Source: JACDAE01 sp963717195 (GTDB taxonomy: Bacteria > Chloroflexota > Ktedonobacteria > Ktedonobacterales > Ktedonobacteraceae). From it: a DNA stretch of 64,000 nt. The notes beneath the pieces were generated by a model. That model saw only the letters and a program-made list of their open reading frames with translations. It searched no databases and was not told the origin of the DNA. The DNA lies in assembly GCA_963717195.1 (NCBI GenBank), contig CAVQVR010000019.1, positions 62,001 to 126,000 on the forward strand, in the 5' to 3' direction. Of the stretch, positions 43,195-53,714 are shown piece after piece (the first letter of the stretch is position 1; every line of letters starts with the position of its first letter). Position numbers and translations under genes: made by a program.

Positions 43195-46100
43195 GTGACA
43201 TTACAGGGATTACTCGCACTATTAACACAGAGACCGGAATATCGTCGCTTACAAGAACAATTACGCAACGCCGAAGGAGTACCGGCATTGACTGGTATTA
43301 CTGAAGCAGCACGTCCTTTTGTGGTTGGCGCCCTGGCCTCAACATTGAAACAACCACTTCTGATCGTCGTTTCTAACGAGGAACAGGCACAGCAGATGGT
43401 TGAGGCTTTAAAGGCATTCCACTCTACTCCGGATGAGATATTCTACCTACCCGACCGCGATGCCCTTCCGTATGAGCGACTCATAGGCGATGCCCAAACA
43501 ACCCAGCAACGTATGCAAGCCATGATTACGTTGGTGAGCGGGAAACGCACACCCATTACAATCTGCTCTGCCCGTGCCTTGACACAACCCATCATTCCAC
43601 CTAAAGAACTGGCAACTTCCCTATTTAGCCTGGAGCCGGGACAGGAAGTCGACCTGACACTTATGCTGGAACAGCTCTATAACCTGGGTTATGAACCAGT
43701 TACAGAGGTGGAAGAACCAGGACAATTCAGCCATCGCGGCGGCATCATCGATCTTTTTCCACCCTCGTTTCCCCGTCCCGTACGCATCGAATTCTTTGGC
43801 GACGAAATTGAATCTCTGCGTACTTTTGACCAGGAAACACAACGCTCTCTTAATCCCATCAACGAATGCACGATTGGACCAGCTCGCGAAGCCATCCCCG
43901 TACGTGGCCCTGAAGCCGTCAAAGAGCTGGAACAACTCGACAGCAATATGCTGCAAAAAGATGCTGAGGAACGCTGGAAACACGATCTGGAAGAGCTACG
44001 GCAAAAGCGTTCATTTCCCGATATTGCCTTCTACATTCCTTACCTGCACAGCCAGGCAACCATCCTGGACTACCTGCCTCGCACCGGACTGCTCATCCTG
44101 GATAATCCAGCCAGCATTCAGAACCACAGCACCGATTTCGATGCCCAGGCCCAGGAAATGCGAGAGCGCCTCGAACAGGAACACGAGAACCCCACTCACC
44201 TGCGCCCGGCACACGTAAGCTGGAAAACACTGGAGCCGCAGATACAGCAGCGTCGCCAGTTACGGTTCGCGGATATCCTCTCAACGGCTGAGGGTGATTT
44301 CGATGCACGTGAGCATGATGGTACTGAACATTTGATGCCAGTTTATAGCAGCGCCAACTCGTATGGTGGACGCCTGCGTTCCTTTGTTCAAGACTGCCGC
44401 AAAGCACTAGATAACAGAGAACGCGTGATTATCGTCACCATGCAGGCACGGCGCATGGCGGAAGTGCTCAGCGACGAAAGTATCCTCCACGAAGCCACTA
44501 TTCATGCCAGCCCCGGCACAAACATCCAGCAAGCACCAGAAGCCGGGACGCTCACCCTTATTCAAGGACAGATGATCGAGGGATGGCAATCACACTCTCT
44601 GGGACTCTATGTCTATACCGACACTGAGATCTTCGGCTGGTCAAAACGGCGCGGCGTACAGAGGCGCCGCCCGATCACTCCTGCCTCGTTCCTCTCAGAG
44701 GTCAATCCCGGCGATTATGTCGTTCACCAGGAGCACGGCATCGGACGCTTCGAGGGTCTCGTCAAACTTAATCTCACTGGCGTCGAACGCGAATACCTGC
44801 TCATTCACTACGCCGGTACCGACAAACTCTATATTCCTACCGACCAGCTCGACCGCGTGACGCGCTTCATCGGCATGGGCGATTCGGTCCCTGGCCTCAG
44901 CAAACTGGGCACAACAGAGTGGACACGTGCAAAATCAAAGGTCAAAGAAAATGTGCAGGATATTGCACGCGAACTCCTGAGACTTTACAGCGCACGCGAG
45001 GCCGCACCCGGCCATGCCTTTCCTTCAGATGCAGAACAGCCATGGCTACAGGAACTGGAAGATGGCTTCCCGTACGAGGAGACCCCCGACCAGGAACGCG
45101 CGATCCAGGAGGTCAAAGCCGATATGGAACGCCCACGTCCAATGGATCGACTCGTCTGCGGTGATGTTGGTTATGGTAAGACTGAAGTTGCTTTGCGTGC
45201 TGCCTTTAAGGCTGTACTCGATCAGAGGCAGGTCGCTATTCTCGTGCCCACAACCGTACTCGCCCTCCAGCACTATAACAACTTCAAAGAGCGCCTGAAG
45301 GCCTATCCTGTACGCGTGGAACTGCTCAGCCGCTTCCGTTCGGAGAAAGAACAAAAGCAGGTTCTGGAAGACCTCGCCTTTGGCAAGGTGGATATTGTCA
45401 TTGGCACACATCGCCTGCTGCAAAAAGATGTTGTCTTCTTCAATCTGGGCATGTTAGTCGTTGACGAAGAACAGCGCTTCGGCGTATCACATAAAGAGCG
45501 CCTCAAACAGTTACGTACGGAGATTGACGTACTGACCATGACAGCAACGCCTATTCCGCGCACGCTGCACATGTCGCTCGTCAATCTGCGTGACATGAGC
45601 GTTATCGAAACACCACCCCAGGAACGTCTACCTATTCGCACGGTAATTCGCGAGTACGACGAACAACTTATACGCGAGGCCATTCTGCGCGAGATTGATC
45701 GTGGCGGCCAGGTCTTCTTTGTGCACAACCGCGTCCAGGGCATTCAGGTTATCGCCCAGAAATTACAACGCCTGTTACCAGAGGCACGTATCGCTGTCGG
45801 GCATGGACAGATGAACGAGGAACAACTGGAACGTGTGATGATTGGCTTTGCCAACGGCGACTACGACATACTTGTCTCAACTACCATCATCGAAAACGGA
45901 CTGGACATTCCTAACGCGAATACAATTATTGTAAATAATGCAGCCTTCTTCGGACTCTCCCAGCTCTATCAGCTACGTGGTCGTGTTGGTCGTGCCACTC
46001 ATCAGGCCTACGCCTACTTCTTCTACGCTAAAGATGCGCGACTGACGCCCATCCAGGAAAAACGCCTGCGTGCCATCTTTGAGGCAACAGAACTGGGCGC

Positions 46101-46704
46101 AGGTTTCCGCATCGCCATGAAAGACCTGGAGATACGCGGCGCAGGCAATCTACTAGGCGCGGAACAATCAGGCTTTATGAACTCAGTCGGTTTCGATCTC
46201 TATTGCAAATTGCTGGCTGAGGCGGTCCAGGAGATGCAAGGGCAAAAGGTCGAGGCTACAACATCTAATGCCAGCGTCGATCTACCTCTTGACGCCTATC
46301 TACCGGATGAGTATATTGGTGATCGCACCCTCAAAGTCAACTTCTACCAGCGCCTGGCGAGCCTGAACCGTCCCGAGCAGGTGGAGACGATGGCCGCAGA
46401 ATTAAGCGACCGGTTCGGCGCTCTACCCAAACCGGCACAGAACCTGCTGGCTATCGTGCGCCTGAAAGTGGAGGCATCGCAACTTGGTTATGAGGCCATC
46501 GCCATCAAAGATAACGAGTTTGTCCTCACAGTGAAACGCAGTGTTATTCCCAACCGCATCGTCTTGTATAGACGCTTCCGCAACGAAGCTCGTGTCCAGG
46601 CAGGAGTCATTCATATCCCACGTCGTCTGCTTGGGTCAAACTGGTTGGGGCAATTACAGGAATTGCTGCCGACCATTACGGCTCCGGCTTCCTCGACGGC
46701 TTAG
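43195..46704 (+). CDS. mfd: Transcription-repair coupling factor Mfd
   Basis: 1169 residues, normal length. Frees stalled RNA polymerase and recruits UvrA. UvrB-like N-terminal part (LPDRDALPYERLIGD, EPGQFSHRGGIIDLFPP); RNA-polymerase-interacting CarD-like domain (VNPGDYVVHQEHGIGRFEGL); helicase motor with Walker A GDVGYGKTEVA, DEEQ box, TATPIPRTL and RGRVGRATHQAYAYF; C-terminal TRCF domain. GTG start after GGTTGGAGG. Confidence 0.97.
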   Translation: MTLQGLLALLTQRPEYRRLQEQLRNAEGVPALTGITEAARPFVVGALASTLKQPLLIVVSNEEQAQQMVEALKAFHSTPDEIFYLPDRDALPYERLIGDAQTTQQRMQAMITLVSGKRTPITICSARALTQPIIPPKELATSLFSLEPGQEVDLTLMLEQLYNLGYEPVTEVEEPGQFSHRGGIIDLFPPSFPRPVRIEFFGDEIESLRTFDQETQRSLNPINECTIGPAREAIPVRGPEAVKELEQLDSNMLQKDAEERWKHDLEELRQKRSFPDIAFYIPYLHSQATILDYLPRTGLLILDNPASIQNHSTDFDAQAQEMRERLEQEHENPTHLRPAHVSWKTLEPQIQQRRQLRFADILSTAEGDFDAREHDGTEHLMPVYSSANSYGGRLRSFVQDCRKALDNRERVIIVTMQARRMAEVLSDESILHEATIHASPGTNIQQAPEAGTLTLIQGQMIEGWQSHSLGLYVYTDTEIFGWSKRRGVQRRRPITPASFLSEVNPGDYVVHQEHGIGRFEGLVKLNLTGVEREYLLIHYAGTDKLYIPTDQLDRVTRFIGMGDSVPGLSKLGTTEWTRAKSKVKENVQDIARELLRLYSAREAAPGHAFPSDAEQPWLQELEDGFPYEETPDQERAIQEVKADMERPRPMDRLVCGDVGYGKTEVALRAAFKAVLDQRQVAILVPTTVLALQHYNNFKERLKAYPVRVELLSRFRSEKEQKQVLEDLAFGKVDIVIGTHRLLQKDVVFFNLGMLVVDEEQRFGVSHKERLKQLRTEIDVLTMTATPIPRTLHMSLVNLRDMSVIETPPQERLPIRTVIREYDEQLIREAILREIDRGGQVFFVHNRVQGIQVIAQKLQRLLPEARIAVGHGQMNEEQLERVMIGFANGDYDILVSTTIIENGLDIPNANTIIVNNAAFFGLSQLYQLRGRVGRATHQAYAYFFYAKDARLTPIQEKRLRAIFEATELGAGFRIAMKDLEIRGAGNLLGAEQSGFMNSVGFDLYCKLLAEAVQEMQGQKVEATTSNASVDLPLDAYLPDEYIGDRTLKVNFYQRLASLNRPEQVETMAAELSDRFGALPKPAQNLLAIVRLKVEASQLGYEAIAIKDNEFVLTVKRSVIPNRIVLYRRFRNEARVQAGVIHIPRRLLGSNWLGQLQELLPTITAPASSTA

Positions 46705-46749
46705 TGCGATAGAGACAGCCTAGACTCAATATGATTACGCCTCGATGTA

Positions 46750-47493
46750 TTAAAAGCCAATCAATCCCTGCTGCTTCAATTCCATCAGCAACTGTTCCAC
46801 ATCCTGCATACCCTTACCAGTGCAGCGTACCAGGTCGGCAACCGTTCGCATCCCATCGACCAATAAATAAATTGAACGTTGCGGACGTGTCAATGGAAGA
46901 GAAAGAACATTTTGCTCGTTGCTCAGTCGGTGCGGAACAAGGGCTCCAAAGCCCCAGGTATTGCCGCTGTCAGAGGGTGGATTATATCCAGTCGTACGTT
47001 CTCGCGCGGTGCCCCCTCCTTGTGGCTGGAACTGCTGCGGCGACGTCTGGCGCATCGGCGGCTGCGGGCCCGTTGGAGGTTGCAACTGAGATGAACGTCT
47101 CAATGGAGAAGTTGGGGTGAACTCATTCGTCTGCCGCACTGGCCTGGTTGTATGGTACAGCTTTGCTAAAGGTTCTGCCGTAGAATAGGGAGGAACGCCT
47201 CCAGAAATGTTTCCAGGCGACAGAGGGGGAGCCGCAGGAACAGGCACATCGGCTGTAAAAGAATAATACACATTGTGCCAGCTCGCAAGCGCCGCAAGTG
47301 CCTCCTGACCAGACATCATTTCAAAGAAAGCCTGAACAGTACGCCCCTTCTCGAAGTAGATTTCTCCCTCCTCAAAACGTCCAGCATTGTAGCGCTCCAG
47401 GCTCAACAAACCACTGCGTCGTCTTGAAGAGATCATCTGTAAAATATCACTCAGGCTCTCGGCAACCTTATCGCGCCCTTTTGACATCAGCAC
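46750..47493 (-). CDS. DUF4388 (PatA N-terminal-like) regulatory protein
   Basis: 247 residues. Residues 1-85 fit the DUF4388 type (ISSRRRSGLLSLERYNAG, GEIYFEKGRTVQAFFEMMSGQEAL), a module often linked to signalling in gliding and multicellular bacteria. A low-complexity Pro/Gln/Arg linker follows, then RSIYLLVDGMRTVADLVRCT, a winged-helix-like segment common in such proteins. Start is GTG 47493 or ATG 47487. Same direction as the next gene downstream of it at 47638-49056 on the minus strand, which lies upstream in transcription. Confidence 0.72.
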   Translation of the reverse strand: MLMSKGRDKVAESLSDILQMISSRRRSGLLSLERYNAGRFEEGEIYFEKGRTVQAFFEMMSGQEALAALASWHNVYYSFTADVPVPAAPPLSPGNISGGVPPYSTAEPLAKLYHTTRPVRQTNEFTPTSPLRRSSQLQPPTGPQPPMRQTSPQQFQPQGGGTARERTTGYNPPSDSGNTWGFGALVPHRLSNEQNVLSLPLTRPQRSIYLLVDGMRTVADLVRCTGKGMQDVEQLLMELKQQGLIGF

Positions 47494-47637
47494 TTATAGC
47501 ATAGAGGCTCCCCGTCTATGAGAAAGCTCCTAGCTTCTCCTTTCTCAGGCTATAGCATTCCTCTTTTCCCTCTAGCTTTTTAATCTACACTAAACATTAC
47601 ATAATTTCTACTTCAAACCCACAAAGGTACAAACTGG

Positions 47638-49056
47638 CTAGTGGCGGGTGTGCATGAGATGAAACATCAATGCCTGCTTGTAGTCAAGAAGACTGACAGT
47701 GCCAGTCTTGATAATCTGGTTTGATAGATTGAGCAAGGTTGAGACCACCTGCAAACGCGTCTCATCGAAACGAGCCTGTTGCCGCAGCATATCCAGCAAC
47801 TGCACAGGAGTCTGGCCGGAAACCTCCAAGCCTGCTCGTATAGATTCCACACGTAGCCAGACAAGCAATTGATGACGCATCTGCTCGAAAATAGCCATAT
47901 CGTCCTCACCCACTGCCATCATGTTTGCTTCTCGTGGGCCAGTAGCCACCGCAGAGGTTACCGGCAGCGAGTTCTTTGATACACTCCTTGACTGAATTGG
48001 TACAGTAGAAGCGTTAGAGGCATTTGCTACAGAAGACTGCATTGTTTCAGGAGATGCTAACGGTCCACTCGCTCTTGCTGACAATGGTGGTAATGGACTA
48101 CTTACTCTCGCTGGAGAAGCAGTGAGCGGCCCACTCTTCATTGCCGGTGACGCTGGCAACGGCCCACTCTTCATCGGTGGTAGTGTTCCATTCATCGGAT
48201 CAGACAGGGGAGGCGGCGTAGAAATAACTGGAGCTTCTGCAGGCTTCATAGACGCTGCTATTGGCTGCTCTAATTTCCGAGATGGAGTAATCGGCGCACC
48301 TGGGCTTACAGCAGCGGGTCGCGTTGAAGAGGGTGCGGGTGTATTCACAGGTAGAACTGAAGCAGGTGTCAGCACAGTAGCGACCTCGTCGTGCTCACCG
48401 AATCCATTAGGACTGGCTGTACCTGCTGTTACCTGCGGACGCTGGGACTGAGGTTGGGGCTGGGAACGTCTGCTAGCGCCATTAGTAGAACGCGCATCCC
48501 CACTGGTAGCTCCGGGCCTGACTTCACCGCGCAGTTCCTGCAACTGTTGCTGTAGCAGCATCGTCGTAGAGGCAATCTGCTCCCAGAGAGGCTCAACGTA
48601 ACCTGCAATACTGGATTGCGACCAGGAAACACCCGGGCGCGGACTTCCAAAAGGCGGTGTCCCCTGGCGTTGACCGGTGAGATGATTACGCAATCCTTGT
48701 ACCACAGACGATGCAGAAGAATTAATGAGCATGCGCACATCAGACATTCGCTTGCGTCCCTGATCTCCAAAGAAAGCCCGGTTCCGCTGCACAAACTGAA
48801 TAAAGAGACGTTCTATCTGGTGTTGGAAATCGGGCGACATCAGGTCGACACGGCCCCACGACGTAAAATCGACCGAACTGAGAAAGAGCCAGACCTCTTG
48901 CCTCTTGGCACGATCTACCGGTCGCATTCGCAAATCGTCAATGCGATTATCAAAAAAGCGTGGGTAGCAAAAATGAGCGATCAGCGTCTCAGCTAATTCC
49001 GCTTTCAGGCGTGCAATCTCAGCTGGCGGAAGCTGACCCAGGTAAATGCCCATCAC
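47638..49056 (-). CDS. Large hypothetical protein with Pro/Ser-rich middle
   Basis: 472 residues. N-terminal alpha-helical domain (residues 1-120; YLGQLPPAEIARLKAELAE, FDNRIDDLRMRPVDRAKRQE). A long disordered middle with tandem-like P-L-S/T-A-S-P repeats (MKSGPLPASPAMKSGPLTAS type units). C-terminal helical domain of about 90 residues (FEQMRHQLLVWLRVESIRAG). No family known to me. Probably a scaffold co-transcribed with the DUF4388 protein. Confidence 0.6.
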   Translation of the reverse strand: MMGIYLGQLPPAEIARLKAELAETLIAHFCYPRFFDNRIDDLRMRPVDRAKRQEVWLFLSSVDFTSWGRVDLMSPDFQHQIERLFIQFVQRNRAFFGDQGRKRMSDVRMLINSSASSVVQGLRNHLTGQRQGTPPFGSPRPGVSWSQSSIAGYVEPLWEQIASTTMLLQQQLQELRGEVRPGATSGDARSTNGASRRSQPQPQSQRPQVTAGTASPNGFGEHDEVATVLTPASVLPVNTPAPSSTRPAAVSPGAPITPSRKLEQPIAASMKPAEAPVISTPPPLSDPMNGTLPPMKSGPLPASPAMKSGPLTASPARVSSPLPPLSARASGPLASPETMQSSVANASNASTVPIQSRSVSKNSLPVTSAVATGPREANMMAVGEDDMAIFEQMRHQLLVWLRVESIRAGLEVSGQTPVQLLDMLRQQARFDETRLQVVSTLLNLSNQIIKTGTVSLLDYKQALMFHLMHTRH

Positions 49057-49130
49057 TACAATCCCTTTCGTTCTGTTATTGTATATGTCATGTCGACCAT
49101 ATGCACCTCTTCTACATCTCAGTAAGAAGA

Positions 49131-51395
49131 CTATGGAATAATTTTCATCGACTTCAGTTGCAGTGCATTCGTATTTTGCGTCGTTGTAACAGTGCTAGAA
49201 ACATTTTCAACCTGCAATGGTAGCCGCGCCTGTCTATCCATTATTTTATCTGATGATTGCACCAAAGGTAAAAGGGATAGGGACAAATGTGCTAGTCCAT
49301 ATGGGACTTTACTATCATTGACCGTAAATGTTCTACTCGTCAAACGCACTATTGAGCCAGCCTGCCAGGTATTCGTCTGGCACCAGAAGAGTTGCGATAC
49401 ATCGTTACTGACAAAATATTCTTTACCATCGCTACCCGTCATCAAAAAGAGCATTTGAAGTGGCGTTGTAATCGAAGCATTTACCCGCCATTCCGTAGTG
49501 ACCGTTATACCGCTGGTCCTGTTAATAGTACTAGAAGTATTTACATTGAAATCCAGCAGACTCAAGGAACCTCCACCTGGACTCGTAAACGTTGCCTGTA
49601 CCTGATGCGTCGCATCCTGTGGCGCTACATAAATATCCGAGCAAAGACTCCCTGGCAGATTGGGCAACAGCAGGTATTGGAGCAAGGGATCCTTCGCCCC
49701 CGCTGCAGACACAGCAGAGTAAGGCGAGATACCTGGTGAGGGGAGACCGCGTTTCAACAGTAAGTAGCCATCCTGTGCGGCAAGGACTCCATAATCCCCG
49801 CTGAGCAAAACTGTTTTCACCGCACTAATATATTCCAGCGACGTATCGTATGGATAGTAATCCCCTTCCAGATCAAGCAAAACATAGTCGGCCTTATCCG
49901 TAGACACTGTTGCGGGTTTCGTGGGATCAAAAGGGGTACCATACGGGAACATGTAGATAGTTGATCTGTGGCTGAGATGGGGTACCAGTTTTGTCTGCGC
50001 TGAAACTGAAGCATCGGAAGGGATCATATTGATAAAGTGTTGTGCAAGTTGGGTATGAGCGGAAATCGTCGGCCATTGAAAATTCTCCGTAAAAGGCATC
50101 TTGCCAAAGAATGTATCATCACGACGAATAGTGGTAAACAGCACAAAAAAGAGCATTAAAAAGAGAAGCGCTATATGCAGCACACGCACAGGCTGCCAGG
50201 AAGATTGCGCTTGAGCAGAGGAAGTAGCCTCTGGTGATGCCTCAGCGGCCTGTGTTTGTAAACGAACCAGTACCCACTGCACAACCCATAGAATAAGAAC
50301 AAGCGCCTCAATGATAGAGAAGATCAGGACAGGCACAATCTCCGCGTTATAGTGGAAAAGTCCCGTATATTGCTGCACATCAGAACTAAGCAGGTTAATA
50401 GCAATTGAAGGTACCGCCATCACCAGAACCCACGGGGCGAGCAGTGGCAAAAAGGCACCTGGTGCAAACAGCGAACGCAGATATGCAAGATGGGCACGCT
50501 CCAGCAGATAATGATCAAGAAACGTCTTTGGGTGCAGCATCTGAACAAGGAGGGACTGTCCTGATGCGGCTCCATAACGTGCAGAAAGCAACGGGTGACC
50601 AGTCGGACTAAAATGAGGGATGATGACCAGGATTGCCAGGGCAGACGCGAGGCTTCCCATTACCACCATCACTAGCCCGATCTTCCAGCGCCGTTGAAAC
50701 AGCATCGACCATAGCCCAAACATAGCGATCACGATGCCGATCTCCTCTTTACAGAGAATAGAGAGCAGCGCGAACACAAAGAGCCAGACCGTACGACGCG
50801 TATACATAAAGTATAACGTGAAGAGGAGGAAAGATGCGGTGAACGTTACGGCATGAAAATCAATTCCAGTAGCTTGCTGTAGAGCGGGGTAGAGCAAATA
50901 AAGCAATGCAATGGCAACGGCAGTCAGGTCATTACGTAGTCGCAAGCGAGCCAGCCAGAAGGCGGGATAGGCTCCAGTAGCGACGACCAGCACCTGTAGG
51001 ATCAAGAGCATGCGGGGATCGGCCCAGATCAAATAGAACAATGAAACCGGGAAGAGAATTGGCTCAAAGTGCAGTGCAAAGCGCGAGATGCCAGAAAAGC
51101 CGCCGCAATTGGTATCATTTATAATATTGCAGACCGTTTGATGGAGTATCTGTCCATGGATTGTACTCCAGATCGCCTGATCCATGATACCCATATCTTC
51201 GGCGTTGAGCTGAAAGGCATTTTGCAGGCTGACTAGATAGACAATAAAATAGGTGCTGAAGGCGATAGCGGCCAGCGTTACCAGTCCCATCGCCAACCAG
51301 AAAAGTCGTTTGCGAGGCATCGGTTCAGGAGCGGGATAGAGATAGAGGCGATTTCTCAGCACGGAGAAACGCTTACGCCAGATTGCATTAATCAC
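49131..51395 (-). CDS. DUF2079 membrane protein
   Basis: About 754 residues; roughly 12 membrane segments then a C-terminal extracytoplasmic beta-domain of about 230 residues. The DUF2079 marks are DMGIMDQAIWSTIHGQIL, FALHFEPILFPVSLFYLIW, GAYPAFWLARLRL and IDFHAVTFTASFLLF. GT-C-like fold; probably a glycan or lipid glycosyltransferase. GTG 51395 overlaps the flippase-like gene's stop by 8 bases and has GGGAG before it; a TTG 21 bases earlier is another option. Confidence 0.78.
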   Translation of the reverse strand: MINAIWRKRFSVLRNRLYLYPAPEPMPRKRLFWLAMGLVTLAAIAFSTYFIVYLVSLQNAFQLNAEDMGIMDQAIWSTIHGQILHQTVCNIINDTNCGGFSGISRFALHFEPILFPVSLFYLIWADPRMLLILQVLVVATGAYPAFWLARLRLRNDLTAVAIALLYLLYPALQQATGIDFHAVTFTASFLLFTLYFMYTRRTVWLFVFALLSILCKEEIGIVIAMFGLWSMLFQRRWKIGLVMVVMGSLASALAILVIIPHFSPTGHPLLSARYGAASGQSLLVQMLHPKTFLDHYLLERAHLAYLRSLFAPGAFLPLLAPWVLVMAVPSIAINLLSSDVQQYTGLFHYNAEIVPVLIFSIIEALVLILWVVQWVLVRLQTQAAEASPEATSSAQAQSSWQPVRVLHIALLFLMLFFVLFTTIRRDDTFFGKMPFTENFQWPTISAHTQLAQHFINMIPSDASVSAQTKLVPHLSHRSTIYMFPYGTPFDPTKPATVSTDKADYVLLDLEGDYYPYDTSLEYISAVKTVLLSGDYGVLAAQDGYLLLKRGLPSPGISPYSAVSAAGAKDPLLQYLLLPNLPGSLCSDIYVAPQDATHQVQATFTSPGGGSLSLLDFNVNTSSTINRTSGITVTTEWRVNASITTPLQMLFLMTGSDGKEYFVSNDVSQLFWCQTNTWQAGSIVRLTSRTFTVNDSKVPYGLAHLSLSLLPLVQSSDKIMDRQARLPLQVENVSSTVTTTQNTNALQLKSMKIIP

Positions 51396-52467
51396 CGACC
51401 ACTCCCTCTTCAACAACGCGTTGGCGTTCGGAAGTATCCGTTAAAAGTAACGCAGCGGCATCCTTCCCGGCATCCTCTTGCCCATGTACCTGTTCAGCTT
51501 CTCGTTCCTGCTGCACTGCACGCGCCTGGCTGCCACCGCTCAGGTAGGCGATACTTACGCAGACCAGTTCAGCAAATGTCGAGACCAGGCGTGACAAGAT
51601 AGCGATAATTGCCGCTAGAGCGCCGGGAAGTGGCAAGGCCAATAGAAATAGTCCCGTGATTGCACCTTCGCGAAAACCCAGACCGCTGGGAGTGATAAAG
51701 CTCACGAAGCCGATATCCCACGCGATAGCGTAGATACCGATACAGATGGGCAGCGCAATCAGAGGAGTATGCGGCCAGAGCGCCAATAACAGAACATAGA
51801 AAGCCGAGCCAGCGACTATCCAGCTTACACACCATGCAAATGTTACAAGCAAAATATCGACGTACTGCAACGATAAAACAACCAGATTACGTTTTAGCAG
51901 GCGCAAGGCAGTATTAAGAAGAGCATTCAGAATGCGAGGATGCAGCACAATCAGCATGGTTACAATTGTCAACATGCCCAATGCCACAACAATCGGCGTC
52001 CCATAGAGCAAAGAACGGACCGAACCCAGATCGCCCCAGAACAGCAGGCTCACGGCGAAAATAAAGACCCCCGCCGCCAGTTTGGTGATCAATTCAATCA
52101 TCATACTGGCAAAAGCGATGGGACGTGGAACACCATATTTACTGACCCAAAGGACACGTGTTAGAACATGCCACACGTTGCCAGGGATATAGCGTACAAA
52201 CTCCGAAGCAAGATAGATGCGCAGAGAGATACGCAGATCGAGTTTTGAACCGAGGCGAGCCAGCACTGAGCGCCAGATCAATCCATAGGAGAGTTCCTGC
52301 AAGCAAAAGCCTCCAAAGGCCAGTACCAACAAAGCAGGATTCCACTCAAATGTATAGGCCGTCAGTTGATTCCAGTCGCGCCTTACATAGATAATGATAA
52401 GAGCCAGTATAATCAGTGGCAGGCCAATCTGGAGTATAGGCTTGGCAATCTTTTTCGCCCGCTGCAT
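51388..52467 (-). CDS. Flippase-like / lysylphosphatidylglycerol synthase TM family protein
   Basis: 359 residues, about eight membrane segments. The AglD/MprF-flippase-type signature is present (EFVRYIPGNVWHVLTRVLWVSKYG, FITPSGLGFREGAITGLFLL). Likely transports or helps modify a lipid-linked substrate. Its stop overlaps DUF2079 and its start overlaps the GT2 gene as TAATG, making a three-gene envelope-glycolipid operon. Confidence 0.85.
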   Translation of the reverse strand: MQRAKKIAKPILQIGLPLIILALIIIYVRRDWNQLTAYTFEWNPALLVLAFGGFCLQELSYGLIWRSVLARLGSKLDLRISLRIYLASEFVRYIPGNVWHVLTRVLWVSKYGVPRPIAFASMMIELITKLAAGVFIFAVSLLFWGDLGSVRSLLYGTPIVVALGMLTIVTMLIVLHPRILNALLNTALRLLKRNLVVLSLQYVDILLVTFAWCVSWIVAGSAFYVLLLALWPHTPLIALPICIGIYAIAWDIGFVSFITPSGLGFREGAITGLFLLALPLPGALAAIIAILSRLVSTFAELVCVSIAYLSGGSQARAVQQEREAEQVHGQEDAGKDAAALLLTDTSERQRVVEEGVVGD

Positions 52468-53477
52468 TAATCCAGTTCCTGCTTGATACTATATTCCTCG
52501 CCTTTTTGGAAGGCATAATTGCGGATCATCTCACTTTGCAGGCCCGTCAGAATAAATTGGATGCCAAAGATCATCAATACGATACCGACGAAGAGCAGTG
52601 GCTGATCATGAATCTGCTGATTGAAGAAGATTTTACGTATGACCACAAAGATGTCGACCAGAATGCCCAGGAAAAAAGTCCAGAAGCCCAGTGGGCCAAA
52701 GAGACGCAAAGGAGTACGCAGGAACGAGGTCAGGAACAAAACGTTCAGCAAATCAACCAGGCCACGGGCAAAGCGACCAGCGCCAAACTTCGATACACCT
52801 GACGTACGTGGATGGTGGACAACCTTAATCTCTGCCACACGAAAACCGCGCCAATGGGCCATGATGGGCACAAAACGGTGAAATTCTCCATACAATTTCA
52901 AATGAGGATCTTCGATGATCTCATGTCTGTACGCCTTGAACCCATTATTGATATCATGCAGGTGTACCCCGGTCATCGTACTGACCATACGATTAAAGAT
53001 GCGCGATGGGAAGGTCTTTGAGATGGGGTCCAGGCGCGGGAATTTCCAACCTGTTACCAGGTCATAGCCCTCATCCAGTTTCGCCAGGAAACTAGGGATC
53101 TCTTCAGGGTCATCCTGCAGATCACCATCCATCGTAAAAATAACTTCGCCACGGCTGCGGCTGAAACCTGCTACGAGAGCTGGCGTCTTCCCAAAATTGC
53201 GGCGGAAGCGAATGACGCGTACGACGCCAGGATGCTCCTGGTAGAGTTTTTGCAACTCGGCAAACGTCTGGTCTGTACTGCCATCATCGACAAAGATGAT
53301 CTCGTAATTTTTCTCAAGCTTTAAGAGTTGGGTCGAAAGTTTCTCAAAGAGGGGACGCACGTTCAGTTCTTCATTCATTACCGGAACTACAATAGTGATA
53401 GCGATCCCCTGGGACGCTAAATCTGGCGTGAGTTCCTCAGGTTTATTCTCATGTGGTGGTATTTGTGTCTGTTGCAT
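52467..53477 (-). CDS. GT2 polyprenyl-phosphate glycosyltransferase
   Basis: 336 residues. GT-A domain (ITIVVPVMNEELNVRPLFEKL, EIIFVDDGSTDQTF, MDGDLQDDPEEIP, FKAYRHEI) plus two C-terminal membrane segments, as in DPM1/ArnC/GtrB enzymes. Makes a sugar-phosphate-polyprenol donor on the inner face for the GT-C-type DUF2079 partner. First gene of the operon. Confidence 0.9.
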   Translation of the reverse strand: MQQTQIPPHENKPEELTPDLASQGIAITIVVPVMNEELNVRPLFEKLSTQLLKLEKNYEIIFVDDGSTDQTFAELQKLYQEHPGVVRVIRFRRNFGKTPALVAGFSRSRGEVIFTMDGDLQDDPEEIPSFLAKLDEGYDLVTGWKFPRLDPISKTFPSRIFNRMVSTMTGVHLHDINNGFKAYRHEIIEDPHLKLYGEFHRFVPIMAHWRGFRVAEIKVVHHPRTSGVSKFGAGRFARGLVDLLNVLFLTSFLRTPLRLFGPLGFWTFFLGILVDIFVVIRKIFFNQQIHDQPLLFVGIVLMIFGIQFILTGLQSEMIRNYAFQKGEEYSIKQELD

Positions 53478-53714
53478 CGTTAACGATCTCCGCTTTCAAA
53501 CATAGGTATGGTAGAGTATCGGGCCATTTGCTTCGGCTGGGGCCCATTATAACATACAGTTTTTTCAAAAATACAGGCAATAGTACCATGGCTGTTCTAG
53601 CTAATAAAAACGAATAAACATCTGAAACAGACACATATCACAAGAAATTAACACAAAAGTCTGGTCTGATAGGAATTATGGCGAAATAACCTCAAGCATA
53701 AGCGAGAAAACGCT